This document shows, in pieces, positions 41,852 through 54,020 of a DNA stretch of 64,000 nucleotides. This stretch comes from Selaginella moellendorffii. Taxonomy: Eukaryota; Streptophyta; Lycopodiopsida; Selaginellales; Selaginellaceae. Location: positions 629,883 to 693,882 of the forward strand of contig NW_003314343.1 of assembly GCF_000143415.4 (NCBI RefSeq), in the 5' to 3' direction. The notes under the pieces were generated by a model. The model searched no databases. It had not been told where the DNA came from and saw nothing but the letters and a program-made list of their open reading frames with translations. Each line of letters starts with the position of its first letter. Within the stretch, counting starts at the first letter, position 1. Both the position numbers and the translations under genes were made by a program.

Positions 41852-42710
41852 TCTCGTTTGTCAAAACAATTGTACAAAGCCTTGCATTCCTGTACTAAGC
41901 CTTCCATTTTCTTGGGGATGATTAATTATTGCGGTATTTTAAAATCAAATCTCGTCAAATGGCAAAAACAAAATTGATCTAGCAAATATAACTTTTTCTC
42001 ACTAATTTTTTTTCCTTGCTTTCTATTTTCTCAAGAACAATCTCAAGCTTGAAATGAGTTATTCAAGAGGATTATAAACACCTAAAAGTCAATCTTGAAC
42101 CAATATAAAATATTTGTTGCATAGCAAATGCTTACTTCTATGAAATGTCTAATGTCTCCCAAGATCAGTCTAAAGTGACCCATTTGAGCAAGCTGACCCA
42201 TTTCTAGCTTGAAAGGCACCTTATAGCACAAGATGTTAAAGCAGTAATTTTATATATGTTATGAAGTATTTGCAACAGCCAAATCACTAAAGCAAGATCT
42301 CCTCCAAAAGCTTGATATATCTAGAGTGGAAGAAGTTTCTTGTATATCATCATAGGGTGTTTCTTTCTCAATAGCTTGTGTTTATACTCCTCTAACAATA
42401 TCCACATACAATAAGTAATTTCTTCCAATGATCAAAAAAGTGCTATTGAAGCTCACTTGCTACAAGGAGATAATATAGCAGCAAGAATAGATGCAGAACA
42501 AGCTTCTAAAGGAGTTGAAAGCAAGTCATTGGTAATACAAAAGTTATTCTCATTAACATTGCTCTCACAATAATGTCAATAAGTTGCATTTTGAGCTCCA
42601 TCCTCCACATATACAATGTGTCCAAGAGTGTGCTTTTTTTGACAATTTCACCATCCTTAAACAAGATGGGTAATTGTTGTAAATATGACTTTGAATATCA
42701 AAAGATACTT
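41852..42710. other. No gene recognised
   Basis: AT-rich sequence downstream of the F-box gene. It contains the 3' untranslated region; no other feature could be supported. Confidence 0.35.
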
Positions 42711-43460
42711 GTTGGCCAATCCTTATGAACACTTTTTTTTTATTGCTATAATGACAAGAGATCAATACTATTGGTTCCCTTCAGTAGCCCCTTTTGTTCA
42801 AGTGTTAGTAAACTAAAATGAATATAAAGTAAGAACTTTTATGTGTTTCTAGCTGAGTATTATCGACCTAGCTTTTAATTCTTTTTTGCTCTGTCTTGCA
42901 CTAGCTTGGCAAGAACCCTTGCATATTGAGTCTAATCCCTTAATATCGCTATGTGATAGTTTACTGTGTTTGCCAAACATCATCACTATCATGCCCTTTG
43001 TGTTGGTCTCATTATGGTGTTATTGACTATATATAGAAAGTGTCTAAATTTGCTAATTTAGCATATCTACGGAATGTAGAGATTATTCTGAACACAATGG
43101 TGTTGATCCCATGTCCAAATTCACAATCTAATACCATTCCATATTTAATAAGTTTTGTGATTGATCTAGAGACTTAACTTCTAGTACTAAGGGTGGCTAA
43201 GGGTGAAAGCCCAAAGCATGTGTTCCTCAAGGGGGGGAGGGGGGTTGTGGGGGGTTCCAAATATCTAATAGAGATAGTGGTTGGAATGCATATTTGACCA
43301 CTTGAGACATTAATTTAGTTCTTGCTAGGCTATGTCGCTCCTTATTTAGTATTTGGTTTATATTTAAGCCCAAGCTCCACGCTTCTCTAGTTGGTGGAGT
43401 ACCCTTCTCCTCGCGTCAGGCCATTGATATGCCAAAAACATGCCAGACACCACCTACATG
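42711..43460 (+). repeat. Decayed copy of the 4.2-kb LTR-like repeat
   Basis: Landmarks shared with 4189-4640: TTGTTCAAGTGTTAGT, GTGTTTCTAG-TGAG, GGGGGGTTCCAAAT, TAAGCCCAAG, and TAGTTGGTGGAGTACC. It has an insertion of about 330 bp (near 42890-43225) and many C-to-T and G-to-A differences. It sits directly upstream of decayed gypsy coding sequence, consistent with being its LTR. Confidence 0.55.
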
Positions 43461-45345
43461 CTAATGATGCTGAAACATCTAAGCAGGCAAATTGAGAAGG
43501 GGAAACTCTTGCTAAAGATGCTGCAAAAGAGGTTAAGGTTGACTTAAAAGAGGAAGAGCCTGATGCTGCAGCACTGCAGCATATGGTTTAAAACATTGAG
43601 ATTGAGAATTTGCAAAGGGAAGTTTACAAATTGAAGAAGGAGAACAAGAAGAAGAAAGTTGAAGTAGCTAAACAAGCTAAACTTAAGCAACTGAACTGCC
43701 TTTGAAATTAGGTGGTTTCGGAGGCTTAAATTTTAAAACTCATGCAACTAGGGGTGGTTGCAAAACTTCATTGTCCTCAAAACTTGAAAAAGATGGAGGA
43801 CTATTAGGTTTTGGAAGATTGGGTTTACAATATGGAAAACTATTTCATAATAGTAGATGTGGATGATCGTACTAAAGTTGTGTGTGCACAATCTTTTCAC
43901 ACCAATTATGCCAAAACTTTGTGGCACCAAATGTGTGCTAAAACATGGCAAACTAGAAGTAGTGAAGGCAATCTTACTCTATGTGAAGTTGTCAAAGCAA
44001 AACCCTGAAGTGAAACAGTGAAAATTGCTAGTCATACCAATACAAAGCTTCACTTCTTAGTTTGGGATGGGCTTATTTTTTATAAACAAAAAAGATTGTA
44101 TCTTCCCTCCAAGGATCTACAACAACTATTTTTGTGAGAACATCATGATGTTCTAGTAGCGGGACATGGTGGAAAATGAAAGACTCTTGCTTAATTGAAA
44201 AAAGGATTTTTTTGGTCTGGTATAGAAGGTGATGTAGTGGATTATGTCTATTCTTGCCCTATATATTAGCAATGTAAGTGCAGAACTAAGAAGTAGGTTA
44301 TGAAGTTGTAATGCATTTCAATACCAATATAGTCATTTCAAGGTGTGACACTTGACTTTATCACTTGCTTGCTGAAATCTAAGGGTTATGATACTTTGAT
44401 GGTGGTTATGGATTGATTGTTGAAGATTGCACACTTCATTCCAATTATAGAAACATTGAATGTAGAGCAAATAGCAAAGTTCCTTTTCCATGATGTAGTG
44501 CGGGTTCGTGGTCTTCTTGAAGAGATGATCTCGAATAGAGATTCAAGATTTACGAGGAAATTTTAGGGCACATTATTCCAGTTATTTAGTACTAAGTTGA
44601 AATTTAGTACAATTTATCATCCTCAAACTGATTGGTAGACCAAACATGTGAATGCTCAAGTTGAGGATTATTTGCAGTATTATGTTGTAGCGGACCAACA
44701 CAACTAGGTTAAGCATTTAGATACAGCAGAAATCTATTATAACAACACATTTCACAATGCTATTGGTTGTTCTCTATGGGAGATGTTGTAAGGGAATACT
44801 CATGGGGTTTCTCAATAGATTATTGTACCAAAACCAATATATGAAGTGTTGGTTTTGGCTATTGAGATTTATGTGAAGTAGCTACGCCAAAGTTGGTCTA
44901 GAGCTATTAAGGCGATGGGCAAAGCTTATGATAGGTATTGACGTGATAAGGATCAACATCATTAGGATGTATCCTATCAAGTAAGAGATCAAGTATGGTT
45001 ATCTTCTTGGAACTTGAATATTAAAGGATCTTTATCTTGGAAACTATTACCAAGATATGTCAGGCTCTATTGGGTATTGAAGCAAGTTGGTGATGTATCC
45101 TATAAGTTGGATCTTCTTGATGAGTTATCCCATGTATATGATGTGTTTCATATCATTTTACTAGCATTATATCATATTGCTATGGAACGCTCTACAAACA
45201 TTTGTCCTCCACTAACAGTCATTGATGGTGAACCTAGTGCTATATATACCAAACTCAAGAAGATTTCCTTGACAAACACATCATGGTGGTCATGGGAGCA
45301 TCAACCATTTAATCTCTTAGGGAAGTTTACATTGGTTTGGGAGCA
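43461..45345 (+). mobile_element. Heavily mutated Ty3/gypsy gag-pol remnant
   Basis: A Lys/Glu-rich gag-like coiled coil is readable at about 43590-43690. From 44080 to 45200 an integrase is readable through many stops: HHDVLVAGHGGK, then FITCLLKSKGYDTLMVVMD, RDSRFT, TIYHPQTDW and a C-terminal LLPRYVRLYWVLKQVGDVSY. The region for most of reverse transcriptase is missing. The numerous TAG and TGA codons sit where CAG, CGA or TGG are expected. It is certainly inactive. Confidence 0.8.
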
Positions 45346-45356
45346 TTAAGCATTTG

Positions 45357-45585
45357 AAGTTACTTGGATTGGGAGCATCATTTTGATGAGGACTTATATT
45401 GAGCATCAACTATTCAGAGTTACTTGGATTGGGAGCATTATTTTGATGAGGACCTATATTTGGATTGGGAGCATCATTCTAATAAGGATCTATATTGAGC
45501 ATCAACCATTTGGAGCTATTCTATTAAGGACTTATATTTTGATTGGGAACATCATTCTAGTTTTGAGGAAACTAAGACATTGATC
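45357..45585 (+). repeat. Imperfect tandem repeat, unit about 60 bp
   Basis: The words TTGGATTGGGAGCAT, TTTTGATGAGGAC-TATATT and GAGCATCAACCATTTGGAG-T recur three to four times with deletions. It begins just after the gypsy integrase remnant and probably grew from that element's end. Confidence 0.75.
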
Positions 45586-45639
45586 TTGTGTTCGCACAAT
45601 AATTCTCACCTTGGAATAAACTATTAGACACACGAGTTA

Positions 45640-46320
45640 ATTAGAAATTAATCTAAGACCTTTGATCCTCAAGAAGGCTTTGTAAGAAACTAAAGAGAAC
45701 GACTTGAGAGACAATCCATGGGGTTCAAATATAAAGGGAAAAGGCCCATGAACAAGAGTGCACCCCTTTTTCCAATCGGTTAAGGGTTTTGGAATACTTG
45801 AGGTAAGTTTGAATAGTATTGGGCTGGATGACCACCTGTCCAAATTCAGGAGCTTACATTTAGTATTAGAGGGGTCTCGAATTCAACTATATTGGTTGGC
45901 TAAGGGAATCACACCACATGTTGATTGACATCTAGTTGGTCCAATTTTCTTCCACTGGGCTTGACCCGAGGGGTAGCGTGTCAAGAGAGCGAGGCTCTCA
46001 AGAGAGCTTTGACCCGAGGGGTAGCGTGTCAAAAGAGTGGGGCTCTTAGGAGAGCTGTAGCTCTCAGCTTCCAATCATGAGGGTGTGAACTTGTAAGGAA
46101 GCATGGTGGATTATAAGCACCAAAGAGAACTTGAAAAACAATCCATAAGGTTCAAATATAAAGGGAAAGGGTCCATGAACAAAAGTGCACCCTCTTTTCC
46201 AATTGGTTAAGGATCTTGGGATACTTGGGGTTAAGTGTCATTGGGTTTAAATAATATTGGGCTGGGTGACCTCCTGGGAAGTCTAAATTTAGGAGCTCAC
46301 AGGCTTATACGAGTGGTCGT
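45640..46320 (+). repeat. Two tandem copies of the GACCCGAGGG dispersed repeat
   Basis: The block CAATCCATGGGGTTCAAATA to GTATTGGGCTGG at about 45710-45825 recurs at 46140-46265. The same family occurs at 5810-6140. No coding potential is visible. Confidence 0.6.
45961..46056 (+). repeat. 48-bp direct repeat
   Basis: TTGACCCGAGGGGTAGCGTG starts at 45961 and again at 46009; the 48-bp units differ at a few bases. The unit contains a short palindromic GAGAGC...GCTCTC. Confidence 0.85.
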
Positions 46321-46329
46321 AAATAAGGA

Positions 46330-47640
46330 TAAGCTTGACATCACTAAAATACTCTAAATCTTGAATAAATGGATGTGCATTGGTGATAGGCTGGAATATA
46401 ATAGAGATAGGGATAGGGGTCGAATGCTAACTCTCCCCCTTAACTACTACTACATGGTGGCAACCACCACTTCTTCCTGAGTCCTAATTGTCAAAATCAT
46501 AACCTTGAGTGTCAAGGTTGTAATCTTGACTGTCAAAAAAAAATGCTCGAATGCATAGTTAATATGTCGCACTTCACTCTTCCATGACTGAGTGGAGCTT
46601 CATCTCGAGGCTCCTACTACTCCATTGTGTCAGTTGGCTTTGTTAGTGTTGAATTTCTTGTGTGTTTGACCTTGAACTTGTTGAGTTTCTGGTGGAACTC
46701 TTCATCATTTTCATTCTCCTCATTGTGCTTGCTTTCATTTTTGTCTTCCATCATTGCAGGTTGCTTCAACTTCAGAATGCAAATCTCACTGCGAAGCTCT
46801 ATGTTTTCTTTAGTGAGCTAGTCATTGATGTGCTGTATCTCTGCACATACTGTCACCTAGAAGGATACACCTCAAACACTCCTTTTGAGCTGCTGAATGT
46901 CACTTTGGATCTTGTTGAGCTTTGTGTCCAGGGGCTGGAAGACAACGGCATTGATCATGGCCTGCACTCCATCTCTGAGAAAGATGCTCATCTATTTGTC
47001 ATGGAACTGCCATGCAAAGTCCGTTGGGATTGGCATCTGTGGCGTCAGCTGGAGGCATTGAACTTCATCAACAAACTAGAGGAATGCCAAGTTGAGCAGC
47101 TTGTGTGGCAGCTCTAGTTTGTGCCATTGCTCCTGCTCTGGCTCCCTACATCGTTCCTAGTCTGGATGCTCCCTGTTGTGGTGCTTATGGTGCTGAGTCA
47201 TGGTGCTGTCGTCAACTAGCACTTCTGTAGGTGGGGATGCTGGCCCTTCTTTCTTGGTGTGAACTACTACACCATTGGTTGGGGTGGTTATAGAATCAAG
47301 ATTGATTTCTTGATTTTGTTCCTGACTCTTTTCCTTTGGTTCTTCCTTGGAGATGATACTTTTGATTTGGCTTCTGGTCATCCTATTCTTTGGGGGCAAA
47401 CCTATTGTCATCTTGGTCCTTTTTCTGGTGGAGTCGTTGTTGGTGGCGAAAGCTCTTTCTATCCTTTTATTCTTCCTCCTCTTTATCTTCTTTGTTAGAT
47501 ATGTGGAGTGGATCCTCTTTTCTCTTCAAAGAGCATTCCCACTTTCTTCTAGGCTATAATGTTGTTGGAGGTACTTTCACATTGAGTGGAAATGCTGAGT
47601 TGAGAGCTGGCACAAGTGTAGTGATGTAAGGGAATGTAAG
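46330..47640 (-). mobile_element. Decayed gag-like coding sequence of an older retroelement
   Basis: On the minus strand, frames with stops read polar, coiled-coil-like sequence: MTRSQIKSIISKEEPKEK near 47370, and a downstream block with KLNKIQSDIQQLKRS and EDKNESKHNEENENDEEF. This composition fits retroelement gag/N-terminal regions. The 151-codon frame on the plus strand in the same place is its antisense and looks hydrophobic only for that reason. Confidence 0.4.
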
Positions 47641-47719
47641 TGTTTCACATTTCTGGCCGTTGTGGATCAGTTTTGTTGCCAAGTGGATTTCCTTGATGAG
47701 TTTTTAGTGGAGATAGCTT

Positions 47720-48061
47720 ATGATGTCCACTCTAATTCTCAAAATGCTTCCAGCTTTTCGAGAAGAAATGGTGTGTGCCCAAGAACATGAATATATCTTC
47801 ACCACGGGCTACATTGCATGGGTATTCGAGCTTCCAATCAGCAAAAAGCAAGTCACATTCTGTATTGCAAACAAAAGGGATGCCACCGGGATGCATCAAG
47901 ATCATCGAGAATTACAACTCCAAAAGCTCGCTTCAAATGAATAATGTCACTGATGAGGTGAAGCCAAAGCTTTAGTTTCTCATCTCAACTCTCGAGATGC
48001 ACAAGTCAAGTAGCTCTGCCAACAAAGCCACTGCAATCCTTTAGTGGAGGTAGCTTGTGAT
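47720..48061 (+). repeat. Left arm of an inverted repeat flanking the chromovirus
   Basis: The sequence around REEMVCAQEHEYIFTTGYIA (plus strand) is the reverse complement of 53690-53995, about 85-90% alike. Both are retroelement-type coding remnants. The chromovirus has inserted at or next to the centre of the pair. Confidence 0.85.
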
Positions 48062-48474
48062 TGTCAGGAATCCCCCAATTCTTGCCACATTCCTGACTCT
48101 CGCCGGATTCCTGACCTGCAGACCACATTCCTGATTCTCGAGACACTTCCCTATTCCTGACTCTCGAGACACTTCCCTATTCCTGACTCTCGAGACACTT
48201 CCCTATTCCTGACTCTCAAGACACTTCCCGATTTCTGAGTCTCGAGCCACATTCCTGATATTGATGTGGCGCCTCCTCGACCTCAGCTATATTTAGGCCG
48301 TCCTCGATCCAAGAGTGGTGGAGCTTCATCAACCTATAGTATATATAGGTTAGCCTTGTTCCATTTCTCCACAATCTGAATCAACACCAGTCTAAGGCCT
48401 CTTCTTTGTTTTCACTAGCTTTTTCTCTTTGTCTTAGCATTTTCCAGTCTTTGATTTTGTTGGGGGTCTTGACA
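48062..48474 (+). repeat. 5' LTR of the chromovirus
   Basis: 413 bp, TGTCAGG...CTTGACA. It carries three perfect 26-bp tandem units (GAGACACTTCCCTATTCC-type) and one diverged unit at about 48140-48243, and a TATAGTATATATA promoter-like stretch at about 48335. Confidence 0.92.
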
Positions 48475-48571
48475 GTTTGATTCAGATTATGGTTTTTGCT
48501 TTTCTTTTAGCTCGTTTTGATTATTTGATTGCCTTTGTCTTTTTCCCCCTTTCTTTTCTTTCTTCTTGCCA

Positions 48572-49471
48572 ATGGAGTCTCCAAGCCATCCTGATTTCTT
48601 TGCCGAAGTCCTTGCAAAAATCCAGTCTGAGAATACCGAGCTGAAGGTGACCCTTCTTCACATGCAGCAGGAGCTTGCTTCACTTTCGGCTCAAGGATCC
48701 AGCAAAGTTCCTGAACCGAAGGTGAGTTTCCCGGCGAAATTTTCAGGCAAACGTTCGGAGCTTCATGGATTTTTGAACCAAATGGAGCTGATCTTTGCAC
48801 TTCAACATCGGCGGTACCCCACTCCCGAGTCTCAAATCGGCGCGATTGGGACGTTGCTCGAGGGTGCAGCTTTGTCATGGTTTTCTCCTCTTCTGGAGAA
48901 GAGCATGAAAGGGGTTGTGGTTCTGGAGCTGATGGATCTTCAATTGTTCAAAGAGAAGCTCGAAGCATGTTTTGGCGAGACAGATCGGGTTCGGGCTGCT
49001 ACCACAAAGATGAGACGTCTCTCTTAGGGGTCTCGTCCTGCCTCGATCTACGCTGCAGAGTTCCAACTCCTTGCTTTGGACACTCAGTGGGATGAGCGGG
49101 CCCTGATTGACCAATTTCGTTTCGGCCTCAACAACGGTGTCAAGGATTTATTGCTCACCATGGAGGATCCCAAGGACCTGTCGGACGCCATCAACAAAGC
49201 TGTTCGATGTGACAATCGTCTCTTTGAACGTCGTCAGGAAAGTCGCCGCGCTGCTGTTTTTCCGTCCCAAACTCAGGAATCCCAGCTTGAGTCTTCGGGG
49301 CATAGTCCTGAACCTACTGCTCCGGTCCCGATGGATATTTCTGGTACTGCCCAACTCATTAGAGGGAAGTTGAGTCCTGCTGAGAAGCAACGTCGAATAT
49401 CTCATAATCTTTACCTCTACTGTGCTGATCCTAATCACAAAGCAGCTGTGTGTCCCAAGAAGCCTCCCTGA
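48572..49471 (+). pseudogene. Gag of the chromovirus, one in-frame TAG
   Basis: The frame starts MESPSHPDFFAEVLAKIQS. A retrotransposon gag domain (FPAKFSGKRSELHGFLNQM ... ALSWFSPLLE) is interrupted by TAG at 49025-49027, in the context RRLS-stop-GSRPASIYAAEF. Related gag proteins have Gln there, so CAG to TAG is likely. The terminal zinc knuckle reads [17 protein letters not shown]: the first Cys of CCHC is Tyr, so RNA binding by the knuckle may be weakened. Gag and pol overlap by a few codons in different frames. Confidence 0.85.
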
Positions 49472-52400
49472 TTGCTCGAGTTCACTCTGCCTCAAAGTCC
49501 ACCTCTGTTGCAGTCGGGAAACGACCCTGTCCAAACAGAGTAGGAGCTGTCTGTTTGGACTCCCTGAATAAAAATCACTTTTCTTCCTTATCAAGCTCCT
49601 CACCACCTTTCATCAAAGCCACCACCAATTCCCGCAACTTCCGCGTCCCATGTCTCCTTTCTTTCACCAGACAATCAAGACTCAAGGCTTTGGCGCTACT
49701 GGACTCGGGTGCAACTTCCTGCTTCATGGACACGGACTTTGCTGCCCGACATCACGTTCCTCTTTCTCCTACCATACAGGATATGAGGGTTGAAGGCATC
49801 GGCGGGCATTTTGTGTCTCCATCTTCTGGACTTAGAGAAACGTTGCCCGTTCGAGTACACATTGGGTCCACCGTCACTGATATCGCCTTCAACATCATCA
49901 ACAGCAAGTCCTCCTCTGTGGTGCTCGGTCTTCCTTGGTTCCAACTACATCAGCCTCAGATTTGTTGGAAGGACTTACAGCTCATCTCTCCCACATCACC
50001 ATCTCCCACGGCTTCCCCTGCTGTTCATCGAGTCCGAATCAGGAAAAGTTCCCTAAACTCACATCGGGGTTCTGTTCCTGACTCTACGAAGTTTTCACCC
50101 TCTTCTTTTTCCTCTCTTCCATCTTACACTGGACAGTATCCTCGTCTCATCATTCCATTTAGTCGTACACCTCCTCCTATCTCCATAATCACTATGCAAG
50201 AACTCCTTCATGAAGAACCTATTTTCCTTTTTGCTTTGCATGTTTTTCCTGTCAGTCTTCCTGAGAAGTATCATGATTTTGGGGATGTGTTTGACAAGAA
50301 AAAAGCTAGCGTACTGCCTGCTCATTGGCCTTATGACTGTCCCATTGATTTACAGGAAGGAGCGTCGCCTCCGTGGGGGCCTATCTACGGGTTATCCCCA
50401 TCCGAGCTTAAGGCCCTCAAAGAGTACGTGGATGAGAACCTTGCCTCAGGGTTCATTCAGCATTCGCAGTCCCTGGCTGGAGCGCCTGTCTTCTTTGTCA
50501 AGAAGAAGGATGGGAGTTTGCGGCTAGTCATCGATTACCGAGGTTTGAACAAGGTGACTGTTCGGAACCGTTATCCGCTGCCCCTGATCTCGGACCTGTT
50601 GGAACGCCTCGGCGGTGCCCGCTTCTTCACCAAGATTGACCTCCGTGGCGCATACAACCTGATCCGGATCTGGCTTGGTGATGAATGGAAGACTGCGTTC
50701 CGAACCCGTTATGGCCACTTCGAGTACACTGTCATGCCATTTGGCTTGACAAATGCTCCAGTAGTTTTCCAACACATGGCGAACGACGTCTTTCGGGAGT
50801 TTCTTGATCAGATGGTGATCGTCTACCTCGATGACATCCTCATCTACTCAAGAACTCAGGAGGAGCACGACGAACATGTACGAAGCTTGAGAAATGTTCC
50901 TTCGATCAGCAGTCTGTGGAGTTCCTTGGGTACATTGTCACTCCTGAGGGTATCACGATGGATCCTGCCAAAGTCAAGACTATTCTCGAGTGGGAGCCTC
51001 CACAATCAATGTCGGACGTTCAGGTTTTCCTTGGCTTCGCCAACTTCTACCGCAAATTCATTGATCACTACTCTGACATTGTTCTTCCTCTCACGCATCT
51101 CACTCGCAAGGATGTTCCCTTCTCTTGGTCTACTGTTGTCCAGCACGCCTTCGACACTCTCAAGGCATCCTTCAGTTCTGCTCCCGTTTTGATCCATGCT
51201 GATTCCTCACAACCTTTCTTCATCGAGGCTGACGCCTCCGACTTTGCCATCGGTGCTGTGCTGTCTCAATTCGGAGCGGATCAAGAACTTCATCCGGTCG
51301 CTTTCCATTCTCGGAAATTCCAGCCTGCGGAGATCAATTACGAAATCCACGACAAGGAGCTCCTTGCCATCGTGGATTCCTTTGGAGAGTGGCGCCGTTT
51401 CTTGGAGGGGGCGGGCCATCAAACAACAGTCTGGATGGATCACAAAAATCTCGAGTACTTTGCCACTTCTCGAGTTTTAAGCCATCGTCAAGCAAGGTGG
51501 GCACAATTCCTGAGTCAGTTTGACTTTGTTATCAAGTACAGACCTGGAAAGCTTCAAGGCCTTCCTGATGCTCTTTCAAGGCGCTCCTATCTCAGTCTCA
51601 GGCCTGGTAATCCTGCCTTCGATCAACAGGATCAAATTATCCTCGGTCCTGATCGGCTTCAAGTTATGGCAATTTCCCTGGCCCCTCAGGACTCCTCCTT
51701 GATGGATGCCATCAGAAACGATCTTCAATCCGATGATCTCGCCAGCAACATTTTCCCCCATCTTCAGGCTGGACACCCTGTGACTCCCGACTGCCGGCGA
51801 TTTGATGAGTTCGAGTTCTTAGATGGCTTATTATACCGTGGGGAGCAGCTTTACGTTCCTGAAGGTGATGCTCGAAGGTTGGTCCTAATGGCGTGCCACG
51901 ATAGCCCGACTGCTGGTCACTTTAGCATTGCAAAAACCTATGAGCTAGTTGCATGGGAATTTTGGTGGCCTCACATGGACGACTACATCAAAGCTTTTGT
52001 TACCTCCTGTGACACTTACGCCCGGAATAAGGTACCTCGCCACCTTCCTTCAGGTTTGCTTCGTTCCCTTCCGGTCCCTTCAGGTCCTTGGGAATCCATC
52101 TCCATGGATTTCTTGAGTGATCTTCCGAGTTCTGGAGGCTTCAACAGCATTTTAGTTGTGGTGGATCGCTTCACAAAGATGGCGCACTTCTTGCCATGTA
52201 CCAAGGAGTTTTCGGGCGAGGACATGGCAAAACTGGTATTCAGGGAAATTTTCCGACTTCATGGGATTCCTACAGATGTGGTTTCGGATCGGGGGCCTCA
52301 ATTCATCTCTCATTTCTGGCAACGGTTTTTGCAGCTACTTGGAGTGAAGGCCAACCTCTCTTCGGCGTATCATCCTCAAACTGATGGGCAGTCCGAGTGA

Positions 52401-53249
52401 ACGATTCAGACGTTAGAACAATTCTTGAGGTGCTTCATCAACTATCATTAGGATAACTGGTTCGATATCCTTCCCCTTGCTGAGTTCTCCTATAACAACT
52501 CTATTCACTCCTCTCTTCGAATTTCCCCCTTCTTTGCAAACTCTGGCCGAAATCCCCAATTCAATCTCTCACTTCCTTTTCCATCCGAATCCTCTCATTC
52601 AAATCCCCGCTCTGAGGCATTTGTCTCCAACCTCCAAGAAATCCACAACTCCATCTCCTTCCACCTCCATCGTGCTCAGGAATCTCACAAAACATTTGCC
52701 AATGTCCATCGTCAGGATTGTCCCCCTTACAATATCGGGGATAAAGTTTGGCTCCTCAGGCGAAATATCTCCACCACCAGGCCCTGTCCAAAACTTGATT
52801 TCAAACGCCTCGGTCCTTTCCCTATCATTGCCATCATTAATCCTGTCACTTATCGCCTTGCACTTCCCTCCTCATATCAAATTCACCCCGTTTTTCATTC
52901 CTCTCTCCTTGAGCCTTATATTCCCAGTCCTATTCCCAATTGGGTCATTCCTCCACCTCCACCAGTGCATCTCGAGGATGGGTCTAAGTACGAGGTTCAG
53001 GACATCCTTGATTCCAAGATTTCACGGTCTAAACTCTACTATCTGGTCGACTGGAAGGGTTACGGGCCTAAAGAACGCACTTGGGAACCTGCGGACAACC
53101 TGATTCATTCTCCTGACCTTGTTTAGGACTTCCACCGCCGCTATCCTAGTCGTCCCAGTCCTCATTCTTTTTCTCCATCTCCCATCCCTCGCCGCTCATC
53201 TCATCCTCCTCGTTGTTCTCATTCACATTCTCGTTCCACTCGTTCTTGA
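49450..53249 (+). pseudogene. Pol of the chromovirus with chromodomain, deletion and stops
   Basis: Order: aspartic protease ([13 protein letters not shown], triad intact), reverse transcriptase ([29 protein letters not shown], catalytic VYLDD), then at about 50885 a deletion with frameshift that removes the stretch between EEHDEHV and LEKCSFDQQ. RNase H (FIEADASDFAIGAVL) and integrase (MACHDSPTAGHFSIAKTY, then SISMDFLSDLP, VVSDRGPQF, HPQTDGQSE) follow, with TGA at 52398 and TAG at 52449. A chromodomain closes the frame (YEVQDILDSK ... YYLVDWKGYGPKERTWEP), with TAG at 53124 just behind it. The chromodomain would direct insertion to marked chromatin. Confidence 0.9.
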
Positions 53250-53260
53250 GGAGGGGGTGC

Positions 53261-53666
53261 TGTCAGGAATCCCCCAATTCTTGCCACATTCCTGACTCTC
53301 GCCGGATTCCTGACCTGCAGACCACATTCCTGATTCTCGAGACACTTCCCTATTCCTGACTCTCGAGACACTTCCCTATTCCTGACTCTCAAGACACTTC
53401 CCGATTCCTGAGTCTCGAGCCACATTCCTGATATTGATGTGGCGCCTCCTCGACCTCAGCTATATTTAGGCCGTCCTCGATCCAAGAGTGGTGGAGCTTC
53501 ATCAACCTATAGTATATATAGGTTAGCCTTGTTCCATTTCTCCACAATCTGAATCAACACCAGTCTAAGGCCTCTTCTTTGTTTTCACTAGCTTTTTCTC
53601 TTTGTCTTAGCATTTTCCAGTCTTTGATTTTGTTGGGGGTCTTGACAGTTGTTGGGGGTCTTGACA
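53261..53666 (+). repeat. 3' LTR of the chromovirus
   Basis: It has two perfect 26-bp units instead of three, so the aligned part is 387 bp. Its last 19 bases (GTTGTTGGGGGTCTTGACA) are a tandem duplication of the LTR end, not present in the 5' copy. Confidence 0.9.
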
Positions 53667-54020
53667 GTGATGTCCACTTTGATTTTGTGTTGCAAGTCGT
53701 CGTAGAGGATTGTGATGGCTTTGCTAGCTGACTTATGCATCTTGAGAGTTGAGATGAGAAACTGGAGCTTTGGCTTCACCTCATCAATGACATTGCTCAT
53801 TTGAAGTGAGCTTCTAGAGTTGTAATTCTCGATAATCTTGATGCATCCCGGTGGCATCCCTTTTGTTTGCAATATAGAATGTGACTTGCTTTCTGCCAAT
53901 TGGAAGCTTGAATACCCATGCAATGTAGCCCGTGGTGAAGATATATTCGTGTTCTTGGGCACACACCATTTCTTCTCAAAAAGCTGGAAGCATTTTCTTC
54001 ATGATGTCGATCTTGTATTC
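53667..54020 (-). repeat. Right arm of the inverted repeat flanking the chromovirus
   Basis: On the minus strand it reads EEMVCAQEHEYIFTTGYIAW with one TGA just upstream, and continues SNVIDEVKPKLQFLIS ... AITILYDDLQHKIKVD. It begins with the GTGAT target-site duplication. Confidence 0.85.

Larger units (their letters stand above)
48062..53666 (+). mobile_element. Ty3/gypsy chromovirus, recent insertion, coding region defective
   Basis: LTRs at 48062-48474 and 53261-53666 flank gag, protease, reverse transcriptase, RNase H, integrase and a chromodomain, which defines a chromovirus. GTGAT is duplicated on both sides (48057-48061 and 53667-53671). A polypurine tract GAGGAGGGGGTGC precedes the 3' LTR. 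Apart from one 26-bp unit and a 19-bp terminal duplication, the LTRs differ at about one position, so insertion is young. Gag has one stop, and pol has a deletion in reverse transcriptase and three stops. It therefore probably moved in trans. Confidence 0.93.

Noticed and set aside
46662-47117. Plus-strand 151-codon frame with a hydrophobic N-terminus
   Set aside because: It is the antisense of gag-like, polar coding sequence on the minus strand. No start context or domain supports it.
48140-48243. CRISPR-like regular repeats
   Set aside because: They are contiguous 26-bp tandem units inside a plant retrotransposon LTR, with no spacers.
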